A stretch of DNA of 64,000 nucleotides. Origin: Zygnema cylindricum (Eukaryota > Streptophyta > Zygnematophyceae > Zygnematales > Zygnemataceae). The stretch spans positions 41,646 to 105,645 of the forward strand of contig JBBHKE010000675.1 in the NCBI GenBank assembly GCA_037447655.1, written 5' to 3'. This document shows, one piece after another, positions 35,501 to 46,389 of the stretch. The notes beneath the pieces were generated by a model, which was not told the DNA's origin, searched no databases, and saw only the letters and a program-made list of their open reading frames with translations. Positions within the stretch are counted from its first letter, which is position 1, and the number at the start of each line of letters is the position of its first letter. The position numbers and the translations under genes were made by a program.

Positions 35501-38500
35501 TGTTGTCAAGCTTGTGGGCTTGTAGGGATTGTTTTGGAGGGGGAGAGGGAAGGGGAGGGGAGGAGGGCGGGGGAGGGAGAGGAGGAGAAGGAGGAGGAGG
35601 AGGAGGAGAGGAGGAAGGAGAAGGCAGGGAGGGAGAGGGCAGAGGAGGGAGGGGCAGGAGGAAGAGGAGGGCAGGAGGAAGGAGGAGGAGAGGAGAGGAG
35701 CGAGGAGGGAGGAGGAGAGGAGGGCGAGGAGGGGGAAGAGGGAAAGTAGGGAAAGGAGAGAGGGTGTGGTGAAATCTCATAACTTACTTTGGAGTCTTTA
35801 TCATAAAATTGGAATTAAAGGGCTTTATTTGTCCAATTGGTGGAAAAACTAATAGGTACGATTTCGTCTCGTTATGTTCAAACCGTTCGTGGGTGAAATT
35901 CTATCCGGAAAACTTGTCAGCTGTGACGTGACAGGATTGTACGGTAACTTCCATTTCTTTCTCTCTCTCTCTCCTCCTCTCCCTCTTCCTCTATCCTTTT
36001 TGTTTCTGTTTTCCTCTCCCTCTCTGCCCTTCATTTTTCGGCTCTTTCTATTATTTCTTCCCCTCTTAGGAAAACTCGTCAACTGTGACGTGACTGGGCT
36101 GTACGGTAACTTTCTTTCTTTTCTCTCTGTTTCTCCCTCTCCTTCTCCCTCTTTCCTTTCCTGCTCCCCTCTCCCCCTCGCTCTCCCTTCCCTTCCCTTT
36201 CCTTTCTTTCTCTTCTGCTTCCCTCTCCCCCTCCCTCTCCCTCTCCCTCTCCTTTCTCCTTTCTCTTCTGCTTCCCTCTCCCCCTCTCCCTGCCCTCTCC
36301 TTTCTCCGTTTTCTTCTGCTTCCCTCTCCCTTTCCCTCTCTTCATTTTAATGGCTCATTCTTTTTTTTTCCCTCACTCTCTCCCTCTCTTTGTATCCGAC
36401 CAAATCCATGTCATATTTGCAACAAAACGACATCCTGGTCCACATGTTTTTTATGTTTAGTTCTTCTGTTTTTTTTGTTTTTTTTTTTGTTTCCTTTTTG
36501 TTTTTTAGTTATAAAACCTTTAAAGTTGTCGATTTGAATCGAAGCGTTATCTTATGATATTTGATATGGGCGACAAAAAAAACCTACGATACACAAGAAT
36601 ATTGTAAAATAAATATCGTAAAATATTGAATATCGGGGTACACAATAGTATCGTAAAAGGATATGAAGTATTGCAGTGGACAAAAATATTGTGAAAAGAT
36701 ATTATCATGGTAGACAATAATATCGTAAAAAAATATTAATTATTGCGGTACAGAATACATCGTAAATAATCATTGAATATCATGATACACTATGGCATTG
36801 TATTCTATATTTGTTGATATTGTGATTCACGATTTTTCTGCAAAATTATTCATGAATGCCTCGCTGATTTATAGTCATTACACAAAATTGTGAGTAAAAA
36901 AGTCGAATTAGTGCCACATGTCAAGCTAATATTGATCTAAAGATATGAAATTGGGGGTTTTTTTTTGGACTTCGAGGTATGTTTAAATATGATTTGTATC
37001 TTTATGTAAAACCTTCATTCAGAGTGTTTTTGCCATCCACACTATCTGGTGTACATGCCAAAAACTACCGAAAATCCACCTTCTCTCCTCATTTCCTTTG
37101 ATCCACACTCCGTGTTTCGTTAACATTTGGTTATTGTTATAGTTGTTGTTATTGTTGTTATTTGAAATTATTGTTATTATTGTTTTTATCGTTGTTATTG
37201 TTTTTATTGTTGTTATTATTGTTATTGGTGTTTTTGTTGTTTTTGTTGTTAATGTTGTTATTGCTGCTCTTGTTGCTATTGTTGCTCCTGTTGTTATTGT
37301 ATTGTTGATTGTCATTATTGTTGATTGTCATTATTGCTGTTATTTGTTATTGTTGTTGCTTTTTGTTGTTATTGTTTTTATCGTTGTTATTGTTTTTGTT
37401 ATTGTTGTTATTGTGATCGCTGTTGTTGTTGTTGTTGTTATTGTTTCTAAGGTTGTTTCTTCATTTTTCTTTTGGGTTTTATTCCCTTTTTTTCCATTCT
37501 GCAGTAAGTTTGGGGTTTTTCAGCGATATCCACATTCCGGAACATTTGCTTCAGGCGCCCTCAGAATTGTGAGTTTGTCCTTTTGGAAAAAACAAAAAGC
37601 ATGAAACAAAATTAAAAACTGTCAGGTTTCTATGGGATTTTGACTTTTAATATTGTTGATATTATTCTGTTGGGACGAGTGGTTTACCGTGAGCGACATC
37701 GGTCACAATTTTATGTGACATTTCATATTGCCGATGTGACATTTGTCACAATTGATGGACCCTTTATGATTTTGCTTTGACATTTGTTGCGATTTGGTGT
37801 GACATTGGTCACGTTTTCATGTGATATTTCATTTGATGTGACGATTGACAATTTTAATGGGATCTTTGTAACAATTTTGGTGTGACATATGTCACGATCT
37901 GGTGATGGCAGTGACCAGGAGGAGAAGCTGTGGGTGTGGAAGTTTAGCGGAAATGATATGTTCATGGACCTGGAGGAGGAGGTGGGAAGACTCTCTCTCT
38001 CTCTCTTTGCCCCTCCCTCTCCTCCCCTCGCACTTTCTCTCCCAACTCCTCGTCTAACGCCTTCCCCTTCTTTTTCCCTATCCCCCTTCCTGCGCCTCCT
38101 CTCTCTCTCCTTTGCTCTCTTGTGCTCTCTTGCTGCCTCTCATGTCTGTCTATTTCTGTTGCTATCTCTTGCCCTCTCCCTGACTATCCATGTCTTTCTG
38201 TCATTAATTTTTCATCTCTCTCCCTCCCTCCCTCCCTCTAATGCATTCAGAAGCTTAACTTCCATTCTAGTCCATCTCACACAAATGGAAATTTTCTGAA
38301 ACTGCGTTTCGTCTTTTTCCAGATCCGGTTCCGAGTATCTTCCGTGAAGTTTCCTCCAGTGCCGGTGCAGCAGGAGAAAGGAGCAAAGCCGTTTGCACCG
38401 TTGCAAATAACGGTCTCTCTCCCTCTCCCTCTCCTTTTCCCTCTCCCTCTCCCTTTCCCTCTCCCTCTCCCTCTCCCTTTCCCTCTCCCTTTCCCACTCC

Positions 38501-39447
38501 CTCTCCCTCTCACCTACATTCAAGAAGTACATAAATACGAATATTTATAAAAACTTTACAAAAATAAAAATCTATTCCATGTTTCAAATTTGTGAAAACT
38601 TTTGGAAACGCTATATGCGGTTACTGCATACTATGCACTTTTTTATAATCTAAACACTTGTATAGTTTGTGGTCTCCACATATGGCGTTTCCAATAAATT
38701 TGATCATGTTTGAACGTCATATTCCTAATGGTTTTACTCTATATTCTTTTAATTTCTTGTTCATATTGAGGGTTAGAGTAGGACATCTCGGAACTACGTT
38801 TAAAGATCTTTTTTGTATCAATTTTGCAATCCATACGGGCTCCACGTTTCCGTATCGTTTGTATTTGTGATATGTTTTTTTTTGTCGTTTTTTGGTTTTG
38901 TATCAACAATCCTATGCATTCTATGGACGGTCAAGGACTATGTTTTTCATAACTTAGTTGTTTTGGATCGCAAATGGATGAAACCATAAAAAATGTAGTG
39001 AGTATTTGTTTTATGTTTGGAAATCCTCGAATATCGTTGACTATGGTGTTAACGGTCCGATGTTTTCTATTGAAAAGTCAAGAGCTATCTTATTCGTAAT
39101 CCTCCATCCGTTAACTTCTCATGAAGTTTTCATAAAGTTTTTCGTAAAGTTTTCATTAAGATACCATGTCCACATTAACAGTTTTCTGAATTATTATTGG
39201 GCTTCGTCCATGTTGCCGGTACACTTGTACCTTTTGCCATCGAGGTTCTAAAAAAGTGACCGAATTTCACGCTTTCAATGTGAACCGGAAAATCAAATTT
39301 GAATCGGATTTATTAACTTTGTCCGTATTTGGGTTTTAGAGTTTTAGGGTTTTAGGGTTTTAGGGCTGCCTCTAACCCTTACCTTTGTTTTTCTCTCAGG
39401 GGGACATCAATGCCGATGGACTTGGTCTCGTATCGTGGTGGTCTTGA
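32509..39447 (+). CDS. RPC25: RNA polymerase III subunit RPC25/RPC8 (Rpb7-like), complete, 7 exons
   Basis: Subunit of the Pol III stalk (partner of RPC17), acting in tRNA and 5S rRNA transcription initiation in the nucleus. Seven exons join in phase with GT/AG borders: 32509-32619, 34866-34961, 35856-35943, 37505-37568, 37912-37981, 38323-38412 and 39400-39447, giving 188 residues, near the usual 200. The N-terminal Rpb7-type domain has MFSLISLENEVRVPPEQL, GLCVALYDVQGVEGGFVFPS and FRLVMFKPFVGEILSGKLV. The C-terminal OB-fold domain has VSLGFFSDIHIPEHLL, EKLWVWKF, IRFRVSSVKFPPVPV and EKGAKPFAPLQIT, then the signature ending GDINADGLGLVSWWS. These are the family's strongest motifs, and they separate it from Rpb7 of Pol II. 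Introns carry long pyrimidine, purine and minisatellite tracts, and a second copy of the end of exon 3 lies at 36071-36106. Confidence 0.93.
32626..34186. repeat. 1.56-kb polypyrimidine tract, intron 1 of RPC25-like gene
   Basis: Almost purely C and T on the plus strand, built from CTCTCTCCTCTCTC variants, with short higher-order repeats around CTCGGTCTCCTTTCTCC (about 33323, 33663) and CTCCGTCTCC (33758). All long frames across it are translation artefacts. Confidence 0.95.
34236..34860. repeat. Purine-rich tract, intron 1 of RPC25-like gene
   Basis: GA/GGA-rich on the plus strand, including (GA)n at about 34466-34512. Together with the preceding pyrimidine tract this makes a complementary pyrimidine-then-purine arrangement inside one intron. 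Confidence 0.85.
35252..35454. mobile_element. Degenerate MITE of the CACCGC...GCGGTG family, intron 2
   Basis: The right end GATAGCGATGGGCGGTG followed by TA resembles the termini of the MITEs at 8708 and 43966. The left end ACCGCTCATCGCTTTAGAGT is a matching but decayed inverted repeat. Confidence 0.45.
35536..35765. repeat. GGA/GAG polypurine tract, intron 2
   Basis: G- and A-only run on the plus strand in the second intron of the RPC25-like gene. Frames through it on either strand are spurious. Confidence 0.9.
35958..36345. repeat. CT-rich tracts around the duplicated exon end, intron 3
   Basis: Two CT-rich segments, one after each copy of the exon-3 end (35950-36065 and 36110-36345). 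The second is made of TTCTGCTTCCCTCTCCCCCTC repeats. Confidence 0.85.
36071..36106 (+). other. Candidate duplicated 36-bp mini-exon in RPC25-like gene
   Basis: This copies the last 36 bases of exon 3 (35908-35943), encoding KLVNCDVTGLY against KLVSCDVTGLY. It has its own acceptor (polypyrimidine then TTAG) and the same donor (TACG|GTAACTT). At 36 bp it keeps the frame, so inclusion would add 12 residues and skipping would give the normal protein. It may be alternatively spliced or ignored. Confidence 0.6.
36585..36795. repeat. Degenerate tandem repeat of about 55 bp, intron 3
   Basis: About four diverged units around GTACACAATA, ATATCGTAAAA and ATATTGAATATTGCGG. Confidence 0.6.
37133..37446. 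repeat. (GTT/ATT)n microsatellite, intron 3
   Basis: TTGTTATTGTTGTTATTG run that makes an artificial Val/Ile-rich frame, about 60 bp upstream of exon 4. Confidence 0.95.
37700..37900. repeat. Repeated palindromes GTGACATNNGTCAC, intron 4
   Basis: GTGACATTTGTCAC (37736-37749), GTGACATTGGTCAC (37799-37812) and GTGACATATGTCAC (37882-37895, a perfect palindrome), with further half-copies between. Confidence 0.7.
37992..38235. repeat. CT-rich tract, intron 5
   Basis: CTCTCTCTCT and CCCTCCCTCCCTC runs directly after exon 5 of the RPC25-like gene. A second, purer (CCCTCT)n tract follows exon 6 at 38413-38512. Confidence 0.9.
38602..38694. repeat. Imperfect inverted repeat, intron 6
   Basis: TTGGAAACGCTATATG (38602-38617) against CATATGGCGTTTCCAA (38679-38694): arms of 16 with one mismatch around a 61-bp loop. 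Possibly a small element remnant. Confidence 0.6.
39342..39365. repeat. Three exact TTTTAGGG units (telomere-like)
   Basis: Three perfect copies of TTTTAGGG in the last intron of the RPC25-like gene, 35 bp before exon 7, preceded by one variant (TTTTAGAG). The unit equals the green-algal (Chlamydomonas-type) telomere repeat and overlaps the plant telo-box AAACCCTA in reverse complement. Too short to be a telomere. Confidence 0.7.
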
Positions 39448-42334
39448 GGTGTAGAAAAGAGAGTTTTTTTTTCTTTTTGCTTTTTTCTTTTTTCTTTTTT
39501 TATGGTTTTTGCTATGTTTTTTTTTGTAGAAAAGGAGTTTTAGGAAGTTGTTAAGGTTTTTCTTTTTCTTTTTCTCTTTCTCTTTCTCATTTTCTTTTTT
39601 CGGTAAAGGTTGTCGTTTTATAAAAAAATTGATGTTTCGGTTTCGGTGTTCTCGAAGAAGAAATTTATTTGTGAAAGGTTTTTTTATAGAGTAGTATTTT
39701 AGGGTTTTTTAGGTTTTTTTAATCAAGTTTTTATTCATCAAGCTGATTTTAATTTTTGAATAAGAGAGTTCACAGAATGTTGGAAAGTTTTTTTTCCTCC
39801 TCTTTTTTTGTGTTGTCTTTGTCTTATTTATGTTTTTTACTATTTCCAGTTGTTAAATATATTAACGATTTCAGGTTACTGTTTTTAGTTTTACCCTTTT
39901 TTTTTTTTTTCTTTCAACGCATCTGTTAATGAATAAAAGTTTCGGGTATCTATCTATTCTATCCTCTGTCTTTCATATACTTCAAAAAAAAAGTTGTATA
40001 TTTGGTACATGATAAAGGGTTTTTTTTAAATTAGAAAAAATATGAACTGTTTATCTTTTGTTTCAGCTTTAGATTAATGTATAACAATTTTTTTTTCTGT
40101 TTTCTGTCTATGTTTTTAGACAGTCCATCTGTTTGTATATGTGAACAAAAAAGTACAGAGGTACATGTACAAAAACACTCCACCCTTTTTAATTAAATCT
40201 TTTACGATGAATCATAATGATCAACGACTTCAATAATATATGTTTTTTTATTAAAATAATAATGACAAAAGTAATTCAAAAAACACTCAAACCTTCCCAA
40301 ATGATAATAAAATTTTGTCAACTTTATTAAGAAACACGAAGGTAATCCATATGAGAACATGGGAACAAAAAATGAAGACAAAAACAAGACTAAAGAACCG
40401 AACGTATGAAGGGATTCACTATAGGAGGAAAAACAGTGAAAGAATTAACACACAAACAAGGACAAAAGGAACAAGCCAAAAAGCGTACCCAAGATGAAAA
40501 CTAAAAAAAAAAAAAAAAAAGACCTGTACATTGCCAAACAATAGGAACCTCAACTCTATAGAGGAACTCACCAAAGCAACTCATCAACAATATCCAACAA
40601 CATCAATAACAATATCTCGACCACCATCGGAATAAAACCATACATAACGTCATGGTGTGCACAATCACACACCTTTTTTCCTAGCAGTGTAACACACATG
40701 TGGCCAGCCTATTATGTGGACCAATAATATGTGATCGACGGTTCGCAAAAACAATGTCACCAATAGGACGAGGATAATAATAGCATTGAGGGAAACAACA
40801 TCAATCGGCGAAGGAATGATACATGAAACCTCGTGACGAACAAAATACCACACTCTGATACTAAACCCAACCATCCCATGGAATTAAGTGTCAAAAATGT
40901 CCATAAGGCAAAAGCGACGAAACAAAACCAGGGTTGGGAGGGGAAAAATTGGTGAGGTACGGAGACCGATGGGTGAACCACCTTCCAAAAAAGTAAACCA
41001 CCTTCCAAAAAAGTAAACCACTTGTTGATCAAAAAGATGGGGGAGTTTGTCTATGTGAGAGAAAACAAATTGACGGGCAAAAAAATGAAATTGGGTCACA
41101 AGTATTCGAGCCAAGGGGGCACCCTAACAAACAAATGTTATTAATATGTTATTAAAAGGAGTAGTCAGGGGGAGCTTGGAAGGAGGAGGAACGTGACAGT
41201 GTGACTACATAACACACCTGGGTGGATGGAGAGAATGGTTAAGTTTTACCAAAAGATTTTTGCAAATAAAGGTTCATCAAAAGGTTGTCATGAAAAATGT
41301 CGGTTGTTCACGAAGAAGGACCCAAACCACTATTAGCTAGAAAAAAAAAAAAACACTTCGTTAATAATTAGAAATGCAAGCTATTAGTCCAAGAAGACTC
41401 AAATTCAACCAATAGTGTATTAGATTTGTAATCTGGGGCTAATGAGAACCAATAGAAGAACCCAAATGTTAAGTGTCAAATTACATGGCGTGTAAAAAAC
41501 TATACATAAAAAGAGAGATTATATTAGAATAGATGTTTTAAAAGATATACGAAAAATATCAATGTTAAGAACAGCATGATTATTGTGGATCAAGTAAAAA
41601 ATTTGAGAAAATTCAAAAAATCAGTTATGTACCTGGCAACGAGGATTCATATCGAATTTCTCCATCATTAATGAGAAAATAAAAAAAAAGTGTTTATAAC
41701 GGTTTTGGAAGATTTTTTCTGTGTTTTTCAAGATATACTTGATTTTCTTAGGACCATTAATTAGTAGATTGTTTATGGTAGACAAATTAGGCTAATAAAG
41801 ATTTATTTTGTTTTGGTACTATAGAACATATTGTATATGGGCAATTTTAAGAGCATAAAATGTAAAAATACAGGCCGAAATTGAAACTTTCTTCAACATT
41901 TGTTTTTCACAAGACATCGAGTCAAATATAATCCAAAAACATCATTTTACTTACAAAACTTTGATAGTGAGTTTATGCAAATAAACGAGGCAACCTCTCC
42001 TTATCCACCTCTAAATCTTGTACCATAATATAGACATAAATGACCAATGTCTACCAATGATTCTAACAAATTATTTTAACTAAATTTATATCGACTCGAA
42101 CCAGTTCACAAGCGATCTATTAACAAAATTGATTTTTCTTAGGCCCAATATTTTTTCAAGCCTAACATCTAATTCTTCACAATCCTACGTACCAATCGAT
42201 GTTCCTCCTTTTCTAAAACATTTAAACTACAAAAAAATAAAAACCTTAAATCATATAATACAAAAGAATAGACTAGCGTGAAAGACGCTAGTACATTACA
42301 CTACCCAACAAAACAAAATTACAATTGCTCAACT
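39448..42334. other. Intergenic DNA, no gene recognised
   Basis: AT-rich. T-rich runs at 39460-39760, and an 18-bp duplication (CCACCTTCCAAAAAAGTAAA) at about 40979-41015. Open frames on the minus strand at 40665-41114 show no domain I can name. Presumably includes the 3' regions of the converging RPC25-like and GT92 genes. Confidence 0.5.
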
Positions 42335-45300
42335 TTAAACTAAAGCAATTTTGCTTTCTCGTTGTTTTCGCATTCGTCGAGCTACGTCTTTAATAACACG
42401 ATCGAATACGTACTTAACCTCTCTTCTTTCCACTCCATATTTACTAAACTCGACAAAATCTTTCGAAGAATTTGACACATTTCCCTCGCAATGAATCTTT
42501 TCCGGAGGGAGAGTAATTCTCCTATAGTGCCCCAACCAAGCTTGGCGCGCATTAACGGTCAACCACGAGTTTTCACTCACGTTGATCAAAATTTGATTAG
42601 GAACTTCGTGTACTTTCGCTAACCCGACTTTTCGGGGATTCACAATCCATTTTCGGCGCCCGTCGGTATCTTCGCATCCCCATTCGTTGTCGGGGTACGG
42701 TTCCGTACGCCGCGTAATACATACGGGTTTTTCTTCGCGATACACCATGTGTTCGACTTTCCATTCGACGGGTTGCCGATTTTTTAAGCAATGTCGCACG
42801 TTGTAAATTAGTGTTCCGAAACTGACGGCGTGTTTGTCGTTAGCTTCGTCTAAAATTGTTTTTAGGGTTTGGGGTGGACGGACGACTAAATATTCGTCGA
42901 CGTCGAAGTTGAAAACCCACCTGAATTGACGTTGAGAAGAAAATAAATATAGTTAGGAAATATAGTTGTTAGAAATGTTCATGTATAGAGAAGTGTGCTA
43001 ATTGAAAACATGGTTTTCATGTGTACTCTACGGATTTTGATGGATGCGATTGAATGACAAAGACAAATTTGATTTGCGTGAGTCATTGTACTTTTTTAGG
43101 CTGTTTTTAGGGTTTGTTTCCATGGAGATAGTATGACATTAGACACTTAGGATAAGTATGTGATTGTATGATTGAAATTGAGGAAATTATGTGGTACATC
43201 CGAGAGCATCACTGTTCATTTTGGAAAATTTTACTGGCAATTTCTGAATTTCGACTTGTCATATATTTTCGTACAACATCCACCGTTAAAATATCGCACT
43301 CAACGACAAAAATCAGGTACATGGAGTATGAAATAACCGTTCAGCAGGATGTGCGATGAGCGTCTTTAAATGGAATGCCCTATGTGACAATAGTGACTCA
43401 CCTTGCAAGGTACCGAGCCCGGTGGATGCAGTCATTCAGAAGAAGTACTTGGCTAAAGTAAAACGAGTCGTAATCCGATTGGTGCGTCGCATCGACAATC
43501 GTCATGTCACCAGATGACGTGTACGGCAGGAAAATATCTTCCATGACCGGATTCATTCCACCGACATCGTACACGAGGAAGTGTACGTTTTTTTCCAGAA
43601 GCTCGTAGTGGTAATGATACCATTCGCCGACCTGGTCCGACAAAACCGTGTCGTGTACTGGAGGGCCACAGTGGGCATATTCGTATTTGTACAACGGTAC
43701 TTTTGCGTCATAAATGCTGCTGTCGTATTCTTCCTCGTGGAATACGAGCATTGGATGTATCGAAAGTTCAAGTCCGACGTATCCATCGTCTGTCCCAACA
43801 TAAAAAACGGAACTGGTGAGCATAAAATCTATGGTACAACGCTTAACGATACCAAATAAAGTACGATTCCCAGTTTCCGTATACACAATTTAGTGATGTA
43901 CCATCATAACGTTCTATGTAAAGTTATGCTTTAGAGAAGACCAGAATTAATGAAGTACGACTGTACACCGTATATCGCTATTAGTGTTAATGTTATTTTT
44001 GCCGCTTATAGCATCTTTCTCCGTACACACTTGTCGGATTGTGTATCTGACGGTGGCGATTAAAAGCTAAGATTCTCATCTTCCGATTGGCGATCTCAAA
44101 TAGAAAATAGAACTAGTGTGTACGGATAAAAGATGTTTTAAGTGGCGAAAAAATGTCAGCACTAATAGCGATACAGGTTGTAGTTCACCATAGCTGTGCA
44201 CCGTAGCACAATACTGCGTAAAATTACGACATGGTATGCTGATTCCGTGCGTTGTCAACCTGAAAAGTACGAACTATAAAACCCAGCGACAAATGGACGC
44301 GATTTACCGTACCTATCCTTGGCGCGGACGCCGGTTGGAGGAACAGCAGTCCGCCCGTACTGCCACCGACATTTTCCGCGAACTCGCACTCCACGATGAC
44401 TGGCTCGTACACGTGGTTGTGGTGACCGTGACTTCGAGTCGTCTTCACCGTACCCCTGACGCCGGGAGCGTCCTTTCTGCCACATGGAACAGCCACAAAA
44501 AGACCAAAATATAAAAAACGTACTCTATCCGTACAGTACAACCGCCTTTTCAAAAACAAAACAAGTACAGTTCCATTCCCACCGACAAATAAAACAATTT
44601 AGTAAATGTACCGAACCGAAAGCTCTTTCCTCGGAACAAACAGTACGACAAATAGTACATGATGACGTAAGCATACCGTCCTTTCTGCCTGTCAAAAATG
44701 TCGCTTTCGGACGCGCCAGGGATCCACAGGCATTCGGAGAAAATTTGGCTTTTTCGATACGCGTCCAAATGGGAATGCGCGGTCTGGCCAATCACAAAGA
44801 ACTTGTTCGGCGAAAAACGGTACGCACTGTCACATGGAAACAGGACAACAAATCCGTTAAATCATTTGCGCTGACGAATTTGAAAATTTGAAATCAAACT
44901 TCGAACGTTGATACGATTGGCGCTGACTGGTGTACTTGTTTCCGTACAGATGAGTGTTAGGGACTTAGGGGGGATGTTTTCGTACGGAAAGAAAGTCGAC
45001 GTTTAGAGAAGTGAACAAATGACACGTGCGAGAAAAGAGGAAAAAGACAAAAGTTGAGGCATTGCATGGATGTGTCGAGCGAAGCGGCGGGAAAGGACAA
45101 AAAAATGACGTCATAGGTACACGATGATTTGTTTATTTGTAAATGGAGGGGAAAAATGGAAATAAAAGAGGGAAAATTAGAAATAAAAAGGGGAAAAATG
45201 GAAAAAAAAGCAACGAAAATCCAGGAAAAAAAAAAAACATAAGTCTCTCACACAAAATCTTAAAACTATTAAAACATCAAATTCCCAAAAAACAGAAGAG

Positions 45301-46389
45301 GAAAAAATATTTACAAAATAAGGTTTTAAATTAATACTCCTTTATTTTCAGGAATTCAGTATTTCTAGCTTTGTTACACACTCGCACATTTCCTCTCTCC
45401 TTCTCCCCCTCTACTTCCTTCTGTATCTCTCTCCTCCTCTCCCTTCCACTTTTTATCTCCCTTGAGACCTATTTTTCACAATCTATCGCTCCTCCCTTTC
45501 CTCTCTCTCGCTCTCTCTCTCTCTTTCTCTCTCTTTGCCTCGCTATCTCCCTTTTTAATCTTTCTTCCCATCTCTATCCCTCGTATCCAATCTCTCTCTC
45601 CCCCCCTCTCGCTTTGTCTCTTCACTACCGCTCTATCTCTCTCCCCCTCCTCACTGTCACACTCTTCCTGACTTCTCACTTTAACTCCCTCCTCCTTTCT
45701 TTTATCCCTCTTTCCCTCCCTATCCCACTCTATCTCTCTCTATTCCTCTCCGTCCCTCTTTCCCTCTCTATCTCTCCCTCTCATTTCCTCAGTTGACTCA
45801 CTCTTTCACTAACTCTCTTCCTCCCTCTTCCCCTCCGTATTTCTCCCTTTCCATCTTCATCTCTCTCCCTCTCTCTTTCCCATCAATCTCTTCCTCCCTT
45901 TCCATATCTCTCTCCCTTCCACTCCTCTCTCTTTCGCTCTCACTCTCTGTCTCTCAATTGTCTTCTCTACCATTCTCTTCCTCTCTTTCTCACTCTCCTT
46001 TTCCTATCACTCCCCTCCTAAATTCTTCTCTCCCTCTCCTCCTCCCTCCCCTCTCTTTCTCCCTACAGTTCTCTCTTCCCCCTCCTTCCCCTCCTCCCCC
46101 TACCCTTTCTCCCACCTCTGTTTACCAAACACGCCCTTCCCCTCTTCCTCTCCCACTCCATCTCCCTCTTCCCCTCCCCCTCTCCCCCTTCCCCTCCCCC
46201 CTCCCCCTCCCCCCCCTCCCTCCCCCCCCCACCTGTATCTGACGAAGAGGTGCGGGGCGGGGCCGTACGCCTGGAAGCCCTGCCTGTGGAGGCCCTCCTT
46301 CGCACGTGCGAAGGCGTGCACCTGCTTCTCCCACACCTGGCCGGGCCGCGAGCCGCCGACCACGGCCAGCTCCGTCCACCAGAAGTGGC
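42335..46389 (-). CDS. Glycosyltransferase family 92 (galactan-synthase-like), N-terminus not found
   Basis: Plant GT92 proteins (GALS) add beta-1,4-galactose to pectic galactan in the Golgi. Four exons join in phase with GT/AG borders: 46233-about 46389 (upper end uncertain), 44367-44476, 43402-43789 and 42335-42920 (stop TAA). The first gives AYGPAPHLFVRYR. The second gives YEPVIVECEF, typical of the domain before the catalytic part. The third gives YKYEYAHCG, VGEWYHYHYELL, VHFLVYDVGG and the SDYDSFYFSQVLLLNDCIHR hallmark. The last gives FNFDVDEYL with the DxD metal-binding motif, then RKVGLAKVHEV. The start codon and the expected membrane anchor were not identified upstream of 46389, where DNA becomes GC-rich and repetitive. 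Galactan specificity is inference from family; the GT92 call is firm. Confidence 0.85.
43966..44180. mobile_element. MITE in a GT92 intron, TA target duplication
   Basis: 215 bp between TA dinucleotides (43964-43965, 44181-44182). Termini CACCGTATATCGCTATTAGTG and the imperfect inverse CACTAATAGCGATACAGGTTG match the family at 8708-8924. Lies wholly within the intron between GT92 exons at 44367 and 43789. Confidence 0.75.
45390..46232. repeat. CT-rich tract, GT92 intron
   Basis: Pyrimidine-rich on the plus strand (purine-rich in the transcript). It starts immediately at the donor of the 46233 exon with a long C run. Confidence 0.9.

Noticed and set aside
35484-35852. Gly/Glu/Arg-rich and Pro-rich frames
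   Set aside because: GGA polypurine tract inside intron 2 of the RPC25-like gene.
37143-37604. Hydrophobic Val/Ile-rich frame resembling a membrane protein
   Set aside because: Produced by a (GTT/ATT)n tract; the real exon 4 inside it is read in another frame.
40665-41114. Overlapping minus frames with Trp/Phe-rich sequence, considered as a LINE fragment
   Set aside because: No reverse-transcriptase or endonuclease motif could be pointed to.
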